From Rhizobium leguminosarum (GTDB taxonomy: Bacteria; Pseudomonadota; Alphaproteobacteria; Rhizobiales; Rhizobiaceae), in NCBI RefSeq assembly GCF_017876795.1, contig NZ_JAGIOR010000001.1, positions 5,023,085 to 5,087,084 of the forward strand: DNA of 64,000 nt. The letters run 5' to 3'. The notes beneath the pieces were generated by a model. The model made no database searches. It was given only the letters and a program-made list of their open reading frames with translations, and was not told where the DNA came from. Of the stretch, positions 46,293 to 54,621 are shown piece after piece (the stretch's first letter is position 1; each line of letters begins with the position of its first letter). Position numbers and translations under genes: made by a program.

Positions 46293-46676
46293 GTCCGGCG
46301 CCTTCAGCGCGATGTCCTGCGCGACAAATCCCCCCAGGGAAAAACCGAGCAGATCGACTTTGTTAAACCCAAGCGTTCGGATCAAGGCGATCGCGTCGCG
46401 CGCCATCTCGTCGATGGTCACCGGGGCCGTGCCGCGTGAGGCGCCAATACCCCGGCAGTCGGTCGCGATTACATGATGCTTGGTGGCGAGACCGTCGACA
46501 ATCCGGGGATCAAAATTGTCCAACACCGCGCCCCAATGGTTGAGAAGAATGATCGGCACGCCGCCTTGGGGGCCGAGGTCGCGATAGACGAAAGGGGTTT
46601 CCCCGACATTGATCCACAGATTTGGCGCCTCGGCGTAGCAGGTGGCAGACCGAAGGAATCTTATCGTCGTGTTCAT
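46290..46676 (-). pseudogene. Alpha/beta hydrolase, N-terminal fragment (split by IS630)
   Basis: About 130 residues from ATG 46676 (GGAG upstream): LWINVGETPFVYRDLGPQGG, the oxyanion region ILLNHWGAVLDNFDPR and the nucleophile elbow LLGFSLGGFVAQ (GFSLGG, Ser). It ends at APDL where the IS630 sits. Intact, it would be about 285 residues of the haloperoxidase/epoxide hydrolase type. It is the first gene of the detoxification operon, so the insertion may also reduce expression of the downstream reductases. Confidence 0.88.
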
Positions 46677-46794
46677 CGTTTACTCCACTACCCGGCCCGT
46701 ACCGGCACGCTCATCATCGCCATTGTCCTTGACCTTCCGCATCGGCCACCGACTTTCGCGCAAAGGGAAACCAACTGCGGTCATTCAAATCTTT

Positions 46795-46838
46795 AATGAC
46801 AATCGTCATCATAGATCTTTAATGATATTCATCATCAA
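46795..46838. promoter_or_regulatory. Paired TetR-type operator sites, second locus
   Basis: AATGACAATCGTCATCAT (46795-46812) and AATGATATTCATCATCAA (46821-46838) lie in the divergent gap between the hydrolase and TetR genes. The second differs from 41758-41775 at one base. Confidence 0.65.
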
Positions 46839-46939
46839 AATTGTCAAGCGGAATTTTTCCGCAGATTGTCACGCAAGGCTCTTGCAACTGAATTCTTGAT
46901 CGGTCATTCTAGAACAGTCGACAAAGAATCGGAGTGGTC

Positions 46940-47512
46940 GTGGGTAGAGCGCGGGAATTCGACGAGGAGGCGGTGCTGAAGGGGGCGATGCACATCTTTC
47001 GCAAGCACGGCTATCAAGGTGCGTCGATCCGCGACCTCGAGGAGGCAACGGGCCTCAAAGGCGGAAGCATCTATCATGCCTTCGGCGACAAGGCCGGCCT
47101 CTTCGACGCGGCATTCGGACATTACAACCGGGCGGTCCTGGAGGGACGGATCGAGCGATTTGCGCCGCCGGGGAGCGGGGTTCAAGGCTTGCGCGAACTG
47201 TTCCTCTCGCTCCTGCATGAGCCCGACAATGGCTCCCTTGGCTGCCTGATCACGAACATGGCGGTGGAATTCGGAGGTGGGGTCACATCGCATCCGCGTG
47301 TCGAGGCAGCGCTCGATCTCCTTCGCACCACATTCCGCTCGAGGCTGACCGAGCAGTCGACCCTGGCTCGAGACGCGGATGGAGCCAGAACGGCCATCCG
47401 TCTTCTTGCCTTCTATCAAGGCCTGCTCGTGCTCATTCGCGGCGGCGAAGACAAGGCGGGCCTGCAGCAGGCGATCGAAGAGGAATTCAATCAATTGGAG
47501 ACACTGTTATGA
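46940..47512 (+). CDS. TetR/AcrR-family regulator of the detoxification operon
   Basis: GTG 46940 is preferred because GGAG (46931-46934) lies 5 bp before it; 190 residues. The helix-turn-helix is ASIRDLEEATGLKGGSIYHAFGDKAGLF (about 29-56), and the C-terminus has CLITNMAVEFGG, typical of the TetR_C_11 type regulators. It is divergent from the hydrolase-reductase operon and overlaps the next gene by 4 bp. The flanking paired palindromes are its likely operators. Confidence 0.83.
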   Translation: MGRAREFDEEAVLKGAMHIFRKHGYQGASIRDLEEATGLKGGSIYHAFGDKAGLFDAAFGHYNRAVLEGRIERFAPPGSGVQGLRELFLSLLHEPDNGSLGCLITNMAVEFGGGVTSHPRVEAALDLLRTTFRSRLTEQSTLARDADGARTAIRLLAFYQGLLVLIRGGEDKAGLQQAIEEEFNQLETLL

Positions 47513-47867
47513 CACCTGAGGCACTATGGAATCGATATGCGGCCATTTGGTCGCTGGATGCTGAGGCTCGTGAGCCGGAAATGTTGGCTTGCCTCGCGAT
47601 GTCACCTATTGCGATCCTAGCGGAGCGATCGCCGGGCGAGCCGGTCTCTCGGCTTACATGGCCGGCTTTCAGGAGAGCGTACCGGGAGGCCGGTTCACAA
47701 TATTGAGCGTCCTCCACCATAATGAACGTTCGCTGGCACGCTGGGCACTGCGCCACGAAGACGAGAGTGTCCTGCAAACGGGCACAAGCTTCGGGGTGAT
47801 TTCCGACGGCCGGCTCGGCGCGATCACCGGCTTCTTCGATCCTCTGGCAGGACAGCACCATGGCTAG
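47509..47867 (+). pseudogene. SnoaL-like (NTF2 superfamily) protein with a -1 frameshift
   Basis: The N-terminal frame MTPEALWNRYAAIWSLDAEA to MLACLA leaves frame near 47597-47599. The next frame continues DVTYCDPSGAIAGRAGLSAY through to GQHHG. Adding one base gives CLADDVTYCDP-like sequence typical of SnoaL-fold proteins of about 120 residues. It starts inside the TetR stop codon and its end overlaps the TfoX-like gene by 8 bp, so it is the middle of a three-gene unit. Confidence 0.7.
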
Positions 47868-48243
47868 CGAGGCGACACGCCAGCTGGCGCTCGATTTTGC
47901 GAGCCAGATTGGCCCAGCCGGCGGCATCGATGTTCGGCGGTTCTTCGGAGGATCCGCCCTCGTCCGAAACGGCGCGCAGTTCGGGTTCGTCATGAAAGGC
48001 ACGTTGTATCTCCGCGTCGACGCCGCGATGCGCGCGGAGTTCGAGGCAGATGGCTCCGAACCGTTCAGCTACCGCGCTGCTGGCAGGGAGGTGACGGTTC
48101 GCCGCTACTACGCCGTCCCGGCGCAGGTGATCGACGATCCCGCGCTGCTGCGCAGGTGCTCGGAGCGAGCATTGCACGCGACCCCAACGCCCGGCCGCAG
48201 ACGCTCGGACACGATGCCGGTCGTCGAAGATCCGCGCTCTTGA
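47860..48243 (+). CDS. TfoX N-terminal domain protein
   Basis: This 127-residue protein has the TfoX/Sxy N-terminal fold: DVRRFFGGSALVRNGAQFGFVMKGTLYLRVD (about 24-54) and AAGREVTVRRYYAVPAQVIDD. TfoX promotes competence in gamma-proteobacteria, but stand-alone N-terminal domains in alpha-proteobacteria have no known link to DNA uptake. It ends the TetR-SnoaL-TfoX unit. Confidence 0.8.
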   Translation: MASEATRQLALDFASQIGPAGGIDVRRFFGGSALVRNGAQFGFVMKGTLYLRVDAAMRAEFEADGSEPFSYRAAGREVTVRRYYAVPAQVIDDPALLRRCSERALHATPTPGRRRSDTMPVVEDPRS

Positions 48244-48340
48244 ACGGGCTTGCCCTGACTGCCTGATCCGAACTCGGCGAATTAAATTGCGATAAATCGG
48301 CAAATTTGCACCTGTAGGTCCGTGGGACGGCTTGCTTATT

Positions 48341-48357
48341 TTGCATATTTTATACAA
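48341..48357. promoter_or_regulatory. 17-bp palindrome upstream of aconitase X gene (site 1)
   Basis: TTGCATATTTTATACAA is palindromic (TTGYATA-N3-TATRCAA). Close copies lie at 57486 and 58459 next to other genes of the cluster. It is the probable operator of the FadR-type regulator at 57593. Confidence 0.6.
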
Positions 48358-48449
48358 TCATCTCAACGGAGTTTGCCTTTGCGTCGCCAAGACGATCACT
48401 GGCAACGGCAAACGACGGCAGTCGACCAAAAGAGCAGACGAGACAGCCA

Positions 48450-50143
48450 ATGACCATCGCATCAGCATCGCGGACCGTTTTGAAAGGCTCCGCAACCGGC
48501 CACGTTGTCGCAACTGAGGAGGCCTTGAGCTTCTGGGGCGGCGTAGATCCGGCCACCGGAGACGTCATCGACGTGCACCATCCGCTGCACGGCGTTTCCC
48601 TGACCGGCGCCATTTTGATGATGCCGACGAGCCGTGGTTCCTGCACGGGATCCGGCGTATTGCTCGACCTTATACTGACAGGCCGCGGTCCGGCCGCTCT
48701 GGTCTTCAGCGAAGCAGAGGATGTCTTGACGCTCGGTGCACTGATAGCAGCCGAGATGTTCGATAGGCCCATGCCGGTCATCAGGCTCAGCCCAGAAAAC
48801 TTTCGACTTCTTTCCCAGGCTCAGTCAGCGTCGATAGAGAGTGGTGTCATCACCTCTCAGAGCCTCAACACGGAACTGCCTGCCCCTGCCATCGCCGACC
48901 TCGAACTGACCGAGGAAGACCACAAGATGCTTAATGGCGTCGACGGTCCGGGCGCGAGGCAGGCCATGCGGATCATTTGTGCGATGGCCGCTCAACAGGA
49001 TGCCACGCGGCTGATCGATGTGAGCCAAGGCCATATTGACGGGTGCATCTACGCAAGTCCGGCCAACCTTACTTTTGCAGAGACGATCGCCGATCTCGGT
49101 GCGAGGGTGCGTATTCCGACCACGATGAATGCTATCTCGGTCGATCGGGCGAACTGGGAAATGCAAGGGATACCGACGTCCTTCGGCGCACCGGCCGCAC
49201 GCCTTGCGGATGCTTACGTGCGAATGGGCTGTCGCCCAACCTTCACCTGTTCTCCCTATCTTTTGGACAGCGCTCCGCAAGCCGGTGAAACAATTGCCTG
49301 GTCCGAGTCCAATGCCGTCATCTTCGCAAACTCCGTGCTCGGTGCGCGCACGGCCAAACACCCTGACTTCCTGGACCTCTGTATTGCATTGACAGGCAGA
49401 GCCCCGGAATCCGGGGTTTATCTCGACATCAATCGGCAGGCTCGGCTAATTATCGAGGTTGAAAGCCCGGAATCCGTAAACGACGCGTTCTGGCCCCTGA
49501 TCGGATATCTGATCGGCAAGAAGGCGCCGGATTGCATTCCGCTTGTCAAAGGGCTTGGCGAGGCCTGTCCGTCTCGAGACGATTTGAAAGCTCTCTGCGC
49601 AGCATTCGGAACAACATCAGCATCGCCAATGCTGCACATCGCAGGGCTAACGCCCGAGGCAGCCGGGCCAGTCCATCCGGACACCGGTCAAGTCAGCATC
49701 ACGGTCGAGGACATGCACGATGCGTGGCGCTTGCTGAATGACGGCCCGGCAGATGTCGAACTCGTGGCGATCGGGAGCCCGCATGCATCCATCGAGGAAT
49801 GCCGCGCGTTGGCCGCCGCGCTGACGACTGCGTTGATGGGAAGGCGCCGCCATCCGGGCGTCGCAGTGATTGTGACAGCCGGCCAGCAGGTGATCGACCA
49901 GGCTCAAGGGCGGGGGTTCAGGTTTTCCCGGACCTTTGCTGGTGCTCGATCTCCGAACCAGTGTTTCCCACCAAGACCAAGGCCGTGATCACGAACTCCG
50001 GAAAATATGCGCATTACGGCCCTGGCCTCTCGGGTCGCGCCGTGCGCCTTGCCAGTCTGAGCGACTGCGTGGAAGCCGCGATTTCAGGACGCGTGACGCC
50101 CCGAGCAGCGGGATGGACGGCCGAAGCCTCGCCGCCGGCATGA
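48450..50143 (+). pseudogene. Aconitase X (cis-3-hydroxy-L-proline dehydratase type), fused large and small domains, broken by a small deletion
   Basis: From ATG 48450 the first 486 or so residues are AcnX: an N-terminal swivel domain ([13 protein letters not shown], [14 protein letters not shown]) then the large domain ([46 protein letters not shown]). The frame then fails at about 49905-49911. The C-terminus [20 protein letters not shown] and [20 protein letters not shown] is in another frame, ending at 50143. Compared with the family, about ten codons plus a frame-changing remainder are missing. Related enzymes dehydrate cis-3-hydroxy-L-proline to pyrroline-2-carboxylate. The lost C-terminus carries conserved cysteines, so activity is unlikely. 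Confidence 0.75.
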
Positions 50144-50265
50144 TCGACCAAATGTAAAAAGGCAATCGAGTGCGGGCGGTTCCGCAGGGAGAGATGTTTT
50201 GCGGTTGTTGCAATGGGCAGAGCAGAACACGAACAGTTGCCCGCGCGTATGTTTCAAAGTACCCG

Positions 50266-50275
50266 TTGTCGACAA
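50266..50275. promoter_or_regulatory. TTGTCGACAA palindrome upstream of the GntR gene
   Basis: This perfect 10-bp palindrome lies 13 bp before the GntR start. An identical copy lies at 51017-51026 upstream of the DapA-like gene. It fits autoregulation. Confidence 0.5.
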
Positions 50276-50288
50276 CAAGGATTTTGAA

Positions 50289-50993
50289 ATGGCCATGCAA
50301 ACGCAAGCTCCCTCCTCTGAACGCAAGCGCGGTTCCGGTGCGAAAACCGTATACGAGCTTCTGCGCAATGACATTCTGGACTTGGTCTTGCCACCTGGTA
50401 GCCCGATCGACGAGGTGCAGCTCGCCGAACATTTCAAAATGTCACGCACCCCAATCCGCGAGGCGCTGGTCCGCCTTGCGGGTGAAGGTCTGATCGATAC
50501 CCTGCCCAATCGGTCGACGATGGTATCCAACATCGACTTTCTCAACCTGCATACTTTCTTCGACGCTTTGGTCCTGATGTACCGCGTCACCACAAAACTG
50601 GCGGCGCAATATCACCGTCCTGCAGATCTGCTGGAGATCAAGGCTCGCCAATCGGAATTCGCAGCCGCCGTCGCGAACCAAGACGCCCTGGCGATGATTG
50701 CGAGCAACGCCGCTCTTCATTCTTCGATTGCAGAAGCCGGGCGCAATCCATATTTCGTCGCCGTTTTCAATCGGATTCTCGATGATGGACGACGCATTCT
50801 CCGGCTGTACTACCAGTCCTATGGAGATCGGCTGCCGCAGCAATTCGTCGATGAACACGAAGAGATCATCGACGCAATCGCCGCGCGTGACGCGGACCTC
50901 GCCGACCGGCTGGCCCGAGTTCACGCGGAACAGATTGTCGAACAGATTCAGAAGCTGTTTGCGAGGAAAGACCGGTTCGACATCAGTCTTTAA
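50289..50993 (+). CDS. GntR-family (FadR/FCD) regulator
   Basis: The start at ATG 50289 has AAGGA before it; 234 residues. The winged helix is IDEVQLAEHFKMSRTPIREALVRLAGEGLI (about 41-70), followed by an FCD domain with HSSIAEAGRNPYF and EHEEIIDAIAARD (metal-ligand histidines). It lies between the aconitase X gene and the DapA-like gene. TTGTCGACAA palindromes flank it on both sides. It is distinct from the FadR-type protein at 57593. Confidence 0.87.
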   Translation: MAMQTQAPSSERKRGSGAKTVYELLRNDILDLVLPPGSPIDEVQLAEHFKMSRTPIREALVRLAGEGLIDTLPNRSTMVSNIDFLNLHTFFDALVLMYRVTTKLAAQYHRPADLLEIKARQSEFAAAVANQDALAMIASNAALHSSIAEAGRNPYFVAVFNRILDDGRRILRLYYQSYGDRLPQQFVDEHEEIIDAIAARDADLADRLARVHAEQIVEQIQKLFARKDRFDISL

Positions 50994-51016
50994 AAAACAG
51001 CGGCGGCCGCAATTTC

Positions 51017-51026
51017 TTGTCGACAA
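51017..51026. promoter_or_regulatory. TTGTCGACAA palindrome upstream of the DapA-like gene
   Basis: Identical to the site at 50266-50275. It lies 94 bp before the DapA-like start. A second short dyad, ATACAACGATGTAT, follows at about 51032-51045. Confidence 0.5.
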
Positions 51027-51119
51027 AAAAAATACAACGATGTATATTCACCTACATAGAGGCGCGACGCTCTGCATCCGCCACCGGTTTCCGTTTCGTC
51101 TCACCGAGGAGTTTTCACG

Positions 51120-52082
51120 ATGAAAGCTAAGATTTTTTCCGGCGTCGTTCCCGCTCTCATGACACCCTGTAAGGATGACCGCAGCCCTGACTATGATGGG
51201 CTGGTCCGCAAGGGCAACGAACTCATCGCGCAAGGAATGTCGGCGGTCGTCTATTGCGGCTCGATGGGCGATTGGCCCCTTCTGACCGATCAACAGCGCA
51301 TGGAAGGCGTCGAGCGCCTGGTCAATGCCGGTATCCCGGTTATCGTCGGCACAGGCGCGGTCAATACCGCTTCCGCCGTTGCCCATGCCGCGCACGCCCA
51401 GAAGGTGGGCGCCCAGGGACTGATGGTTATCCCCCGCGTGCTCTCCCGCGGCACCGTCGTCGCTGCCCAGAAAAACCATTTCAAGGCCATCCTTGCGGCT
51501 GCGCCGGATCTTCCTGCCGTCATCTACAATAGCCCTTATTATGGCTTCGCAACCCGCGCCGACCTGTTTTTTGCCCTGCGCGCAGACCACCCGAACCTCG
51601 TCGGCTTCAAGGAATTCGGCGGTGCAGCGGATATGCGCTACGCCGCGGAAAACATCACCAGCCGCGACGATGACGTGTCGCTGATGATCGGCGTCGATAC
51701 CTGTGTCTTCCATGGGTTCGTGAACTGCGGTGCTGTCGGCGCGATCACTGGCATTGGTTGCGTCCTGCCCAAGGAAGTCATCCACATGTGCAATCTTTCG
51801 CAGGCTGCCGCCAAGGGCGACCCGGATGCCCGTCAGCGTGCGCTCGAGCTGGAATCGGCGCTCGGCGTGCTTTCGTCCTTCGATGAAGGTCCGGACCTCG
51901 TGCTTTATTTCAAGCACATGATGGCGCTGAAGGGTGACGCGGAATACACCTTGCACTTCAACGAAACCGATGAACTTTCCGAAAGTCAGCGCGGCTATGT
52001 CGAGCAGCAGCTGAAGCTGTTCGACACCTGGTATGCCGGATGGAGCAAACTGCCGGGCGCTGTCGAAAAATACAAAGCTTGA
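51120..52082 (+). CDS. DapA-family class I aldolase/lyase
   Basis: This 320-residue TIM barrel of the dihydrodipicolinate synthase family has the Schiff-base Lys164 in GFKEFGG, catalytic Tyr136 in YNSPYYG and the substrate loop GSMGDWPLLT (about 47-56). GAGGAG precedes the start. In hydroxyproline catabolism a member of this family deaminates pyrroline-4-hydroxy-2-carboxylate to 2-oxoglutarate semialdehyde; others act on keto-deoxy acids. The cluster supports the first role, but the binding loop differs from DapA proper and I cannot assign the substrate. Confidence 0.87.
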   Translation: MKAKIFSGVVPALMTPCKDDRSPDYDGLVRKGNELIAQGMSAVVYCGSMGDWPLLTDQQRMEGVERLVNAGIPVIVGTGAVNTASAVAHAAHAQKVGAQGLMVIPRVLSRGTVVAAQKNHFKAILAAAPDLPAVIYNSPYYGFATRADLFFALRADHPNLVGFKEFGGAADMRYAAENITSRDDDVSLMIGVDTCVFHGFVNCGAVGAITGIGCVLPKEVIHMCNLSQAAAKGDPDARQRALELESALGVLSSFDEGPDLVLYFKHMMALKGDAEYTLHFNETDELSESQRGYVEQQLKLFDTWYAGWSKLPGAVEKYKA

Positions 52083-52101
52083 TTCTTTATCCCTCCAACG
52101 A

Positions 52102-52122
52102 ACAGGCCCCCCGTGGGCCTGT
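52102..52122. terminator. Hairpin between the convergent DapA-like and Ldh2-like genes
   Basis: The stem ACAGGCCC/GGGCCTGT (52102-52109 with 52115-52122) has a 5-nt loop. It lies in the 66-bp gap between convergent genes and could serve both. T-runs are weak. Confidence 0.55.
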
Positions 52123-52148
52123 CTGTCTCATGCCACGTTGAAACCTCG

Positions 52149-53186
52149 TCAGGAAATGGCATCCAGGCCCTTGTCATGAAGGCGGCTGAGTTGCTCCAAT
52201 TCAGCCGAGGTCAGTGTGATCCCTTCGCTTTCAGACTTTGCGCGCGCGATGAAACGGCGCTCGGAGGGGAGCCGTGCACCACCGCCGATTATTGCCTCGA
52301 ACAGCGCTTCTGCTCGTGCAAACGGGTCACCGGGGCGACCCGCCGAAAACGCTTTCGGCGACATGGCGATGATCAGTTCGCCATGCATGGGTGAAAGTGT
52401 CGTCGTACCGAGATAATCGAGCACCTCAGGACTTGTCAGATCACCGATCATGACACCGGCAAGCAGTTCGATCATCGTTCCTATGGCCGAGCCCTTATGG
52501 CCGCCGAAAGGCAACATTGCGCCGGCGAGAGCTTCATCGGGATCGGTGGTCGGGGCGCCGTGCGCATCGATTGCCCAGCCTTCGGGAAGCTGCTTGCCGG
52601 CGCGGCGATGGAGTTCAATTTCACCTCGAGCCACCATGGATGTCGCGAAGTCGAAAACGTATGGAGGCTTGTCCACACGCGGCCAGCCAAAGGCGAATGG
52701 GTTGGTTCCAAGCAGTGGCTTGCTGCCGCCTGCCGGAGCAACCGCGGCATAGCTCGGGCACATGACGATCGCCGCGAGGCCTTGCCCGGTCAGGGCTTCC
52801 ACTTCCGACCAGAGCGCAGAAAAGTGGACGACATCATTGACAACCAGTGCCGCTATTCCCGACGCGCGTGCCGCTTCAGCAACCAGCGGCAAGCCAAGCT
52901 CGAAGGCGGGATTTGCAAACCCGCCATTCCCCTGAACCGTCACGATACCGGAACTTGCCTGCGGGCCTATCGTCGGGATGGCATCGGGCTTGGCTTTTCC
53001 CGCTTTCACCGTGCGCAAGGCGCCCTCGATGCGATAGATGCCGTGAGATTTGCAGGCGTTGCGCTCGCCAGCCACAATGACATTCGTCAATGCAATTGCC
53101 TGCACCGCATTCAACCCGGCCCGCCGAAAGATTGCTTCAACCAGCTCGTGCAGTTGGCTGATCGACATGGTGGCCGTCTCAGTCAT
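52149..53186 (-). CDS. Ldh2/malate-dehydrogenase family imino-acid reductase (pyrroline-2-carboxylate reductase type)
   Basis: This 345-residue protein of the LDH2/MDH2 family (not the classic Rossmann type) has ACKSHGIYRI (about 44-53, catalytic His), DVVHFSALWSEVE, GTNPFAFGWPR and PFGGHKGSAIGTMIELLAGV. Relatives DpkA and LhpD reduce delta-1-pyrroline-2-carboxylate to L-proline with NADPH. That is the step after dehydration of 3-hydroxyproline, which fits the aconitase X and racemase-family dehydratase genes here. Malate or ureidoglycolate dehydrogenation is the alternative. Confidence 0.85.
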   Translation of the reverse strand: MTETATMSISQLHELVEAIFRRAGLNAVQAIALTNVIVAGERNACKSHGIYRIEGALRTVKAGKAKPDAIPTIGPQASSGIVTVQGNGGFANPAFELGLPLVAEAARASGIAALVVNDVVHFSALWSEVEALTGQGLAAIVMCPSYAAVAPAGGSKPLLGTNPFAFGWPRVDKPPYVFDFATSMVARGEIELHRRAGKQLPEGWAIDAHGAPTTDPDEALAGAMLPFGGHKGSAIGTMIELLAGVMIGDLTSPEVLDYLGTTTLSPMHGELIIAMSPKAFSAGRPGDPFARAEALFEAIIGGGARLPSERRFIARAKSESEGITLTSAELEQLSRLHDKGLDAIS

Positions 53187-53241
53187 TTTTCCTCCATCTC
53201 AGCCTAGATGGCCGAAAACCCATCCATCTGACATCGAACAC

Positions 53242-53964
53242 TCAATGCGTTGCCGCAAGAAACTTCTGCAGTTCCGGGTCCTTCGGTGAAGCGAACAGTT
53301 CATCCGGCGCAGCGATTTCCGACATCACTCCCTTGTGGAAAAACGCCACGCGGTCGGAGACTTCTCGAGCGAATTTCATCTCGTGGGTGACGCAAATCAT
53401 CGTCATCCCCTCCGAAGCGAGCATCCGAAGTGTGTCCAGGACTTCGCCGACGAGCTGAGGATCCAGCGCGGAAGTGACTTCATCAAACAGCATGTATGCG
53501 GGTGACATTGCAAGCGCACGCGCAATTGCCATTCGTTGCTGTTGGCCGCCGGACATCCGGCTGGGATAAACCGAGAGCTTTTCACCCAATCCAACGTGGG
53601 AAAGCTGCTTCACCGCTATTTCCTCGGCTTTCTCCTTGGCGATGCCGGCAACCTTGCGGGGTGCGAGCATGACATTTTCAAGCACGGTGAGATGCGGGAA
53701 AGCGTTGAACTGCTGAAACACAATTCCGATGTTGCGGCGCAGCTTATTCAAATCCGTGCTTTTCGCATGGACTTCGGTGCCGTCAACTTTTATGCGGCCG
53801 GAGTCGATCGGTTCCAGGCCGTTGATACAGGTCAGCAGCGTCGACTTGCCGGAGCCTGAGCCCCCGATGATCGTTAGCACTTCACCTTTGTTGACCGTCA
53901 GATCAATGCCTTTGAGCACCTCCAGCGGACCAAAGGACTTCCGGACATTTTCAATCTCAATCAT
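53242..53964 (-). CDS. Polar amino-acid ABC transporter ATP-binding protein (GlnQ/HisP type)
   Basis: ATG 53964 is the family-consistent start (IEIENVRKSFGPLEVLKG); 240 residues. Walker A GGSGSGKST (about 35-43), signature MSGGQQQRMAIARAL, Walker B MLFDEVTSALDP and H-loop VTHEMKFA are typical of the PAAT family. The start overlaps the end of the permease gene by 8 bp. With two permeases and one binding protein it makes a complete importer, presumably for hydroxyproline or a related betaine. Confidence 0.9.
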   Translation of the reverse strand: MIEIENVRKSFGPLEVLKGIDLTVNKGEVLTIIGGSGSGKSTLLTCINGLEPIDSGRIKVDGTEVHAKSTDLNKLRRNIGIVFQQFNAFPHLTVLENVMLAPRKVAGIAKEKAEEIAVKQLSHVGLGEKLSVYPSRMSGGQQQRMAIARALAMSPAYMLFDEVTSALDPQLVGEVLDTLRMLASEGMTMICVTHEMKFAREVSDRVAFFHKGVMSEIAAPDELFASPKDPELQKFLAATH

Positions 53965-54610
53965 AGGGAGACCACCGTTTTTCGAGGTAACCGCCAAGTC
54001 GGGCGATCGGAAAGCTGATGAGGAAGTAGAACGCCCCACAGATGACAAGAATGAAAAGCGGCTCCTGCAAGCGGGTAACCAGAATCTGCGAAGCGCGCAG
54101 CAACTCGATCAGACCGACCCACAGGACGAGCGACGAGTCTTTCATCACGCCGAGCGTCAGGCCGATCCAAGCCGGCAGTGAGATGCGGGTCGCAAGCGGT
54201 GATACGATGTAATGCATGTCCTGCCACCAGGTCATGCCCAATGATCGCGCCGCTCGGCGGGTATTGCCCGGCACAGCGCCAATGCCGCCGCGAACGATTT
54301 CAGTACAGTAGGCTGCCGTATATAACGACAACACCACGCAAGACGTCGTAAAAGGCGGCCAGCCAAGGCGTATAATCGACTGAAACGCATTGGCCAGCAC
54401 CAGCTGGATCAGCAGCGGGACAGAGCGAAACACATCCAGAAGAAGCGTGAGGGGCACACTCCAATAGGCGCCCGCCTGGACGCGGATGACGCCGAAAATC
54501 ACGCCAAGTACAGTCCCTGCCAACACCGAGACAGCGGTGACCGCGAGTGTCATGCCGGCGCCTTTGGCCAGGAAGACGAAGTCGTTGAATGTAAGGGCGG
54601 TATCAAACAT
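53957..54610 (-). CDS. Polar amino-acid ABC transporter permease
   Basis: This 217-residue His/Glu/Gln/Arg/opine-type permease has about five membrane segments. Its EAA loop reads EIVRGGIGAVPGNTRRAARSLGMTWWQ (about 110-136). GGGAGG precedes the ATG. It pairs with the permease encoded just upstream, which is disrupted in this sequence. Confidence 0.88.
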   Translation of the reverse strand: MFDTALTFNDFVFLAKGAGMTLAVTAVSVLAGTVLGVIFGVIRVQAGAYWSVPLTLLLDVFRSVPLLIQLVLANAFQSIIRLGWPPFTTSCVVLSLYTAAYCTEIVRGGIGAVPGNTRRAARSLGMTWWQDMHYIVSPLATRISLPAWIGLTLGVMKDSSLVLWVGLIELLRASQILVTRLQEPLFILVICGAFYFLISFPIARLGGYLEKRWSPYD

Positions 54611-54621
54611 TTCGTCCTCCC

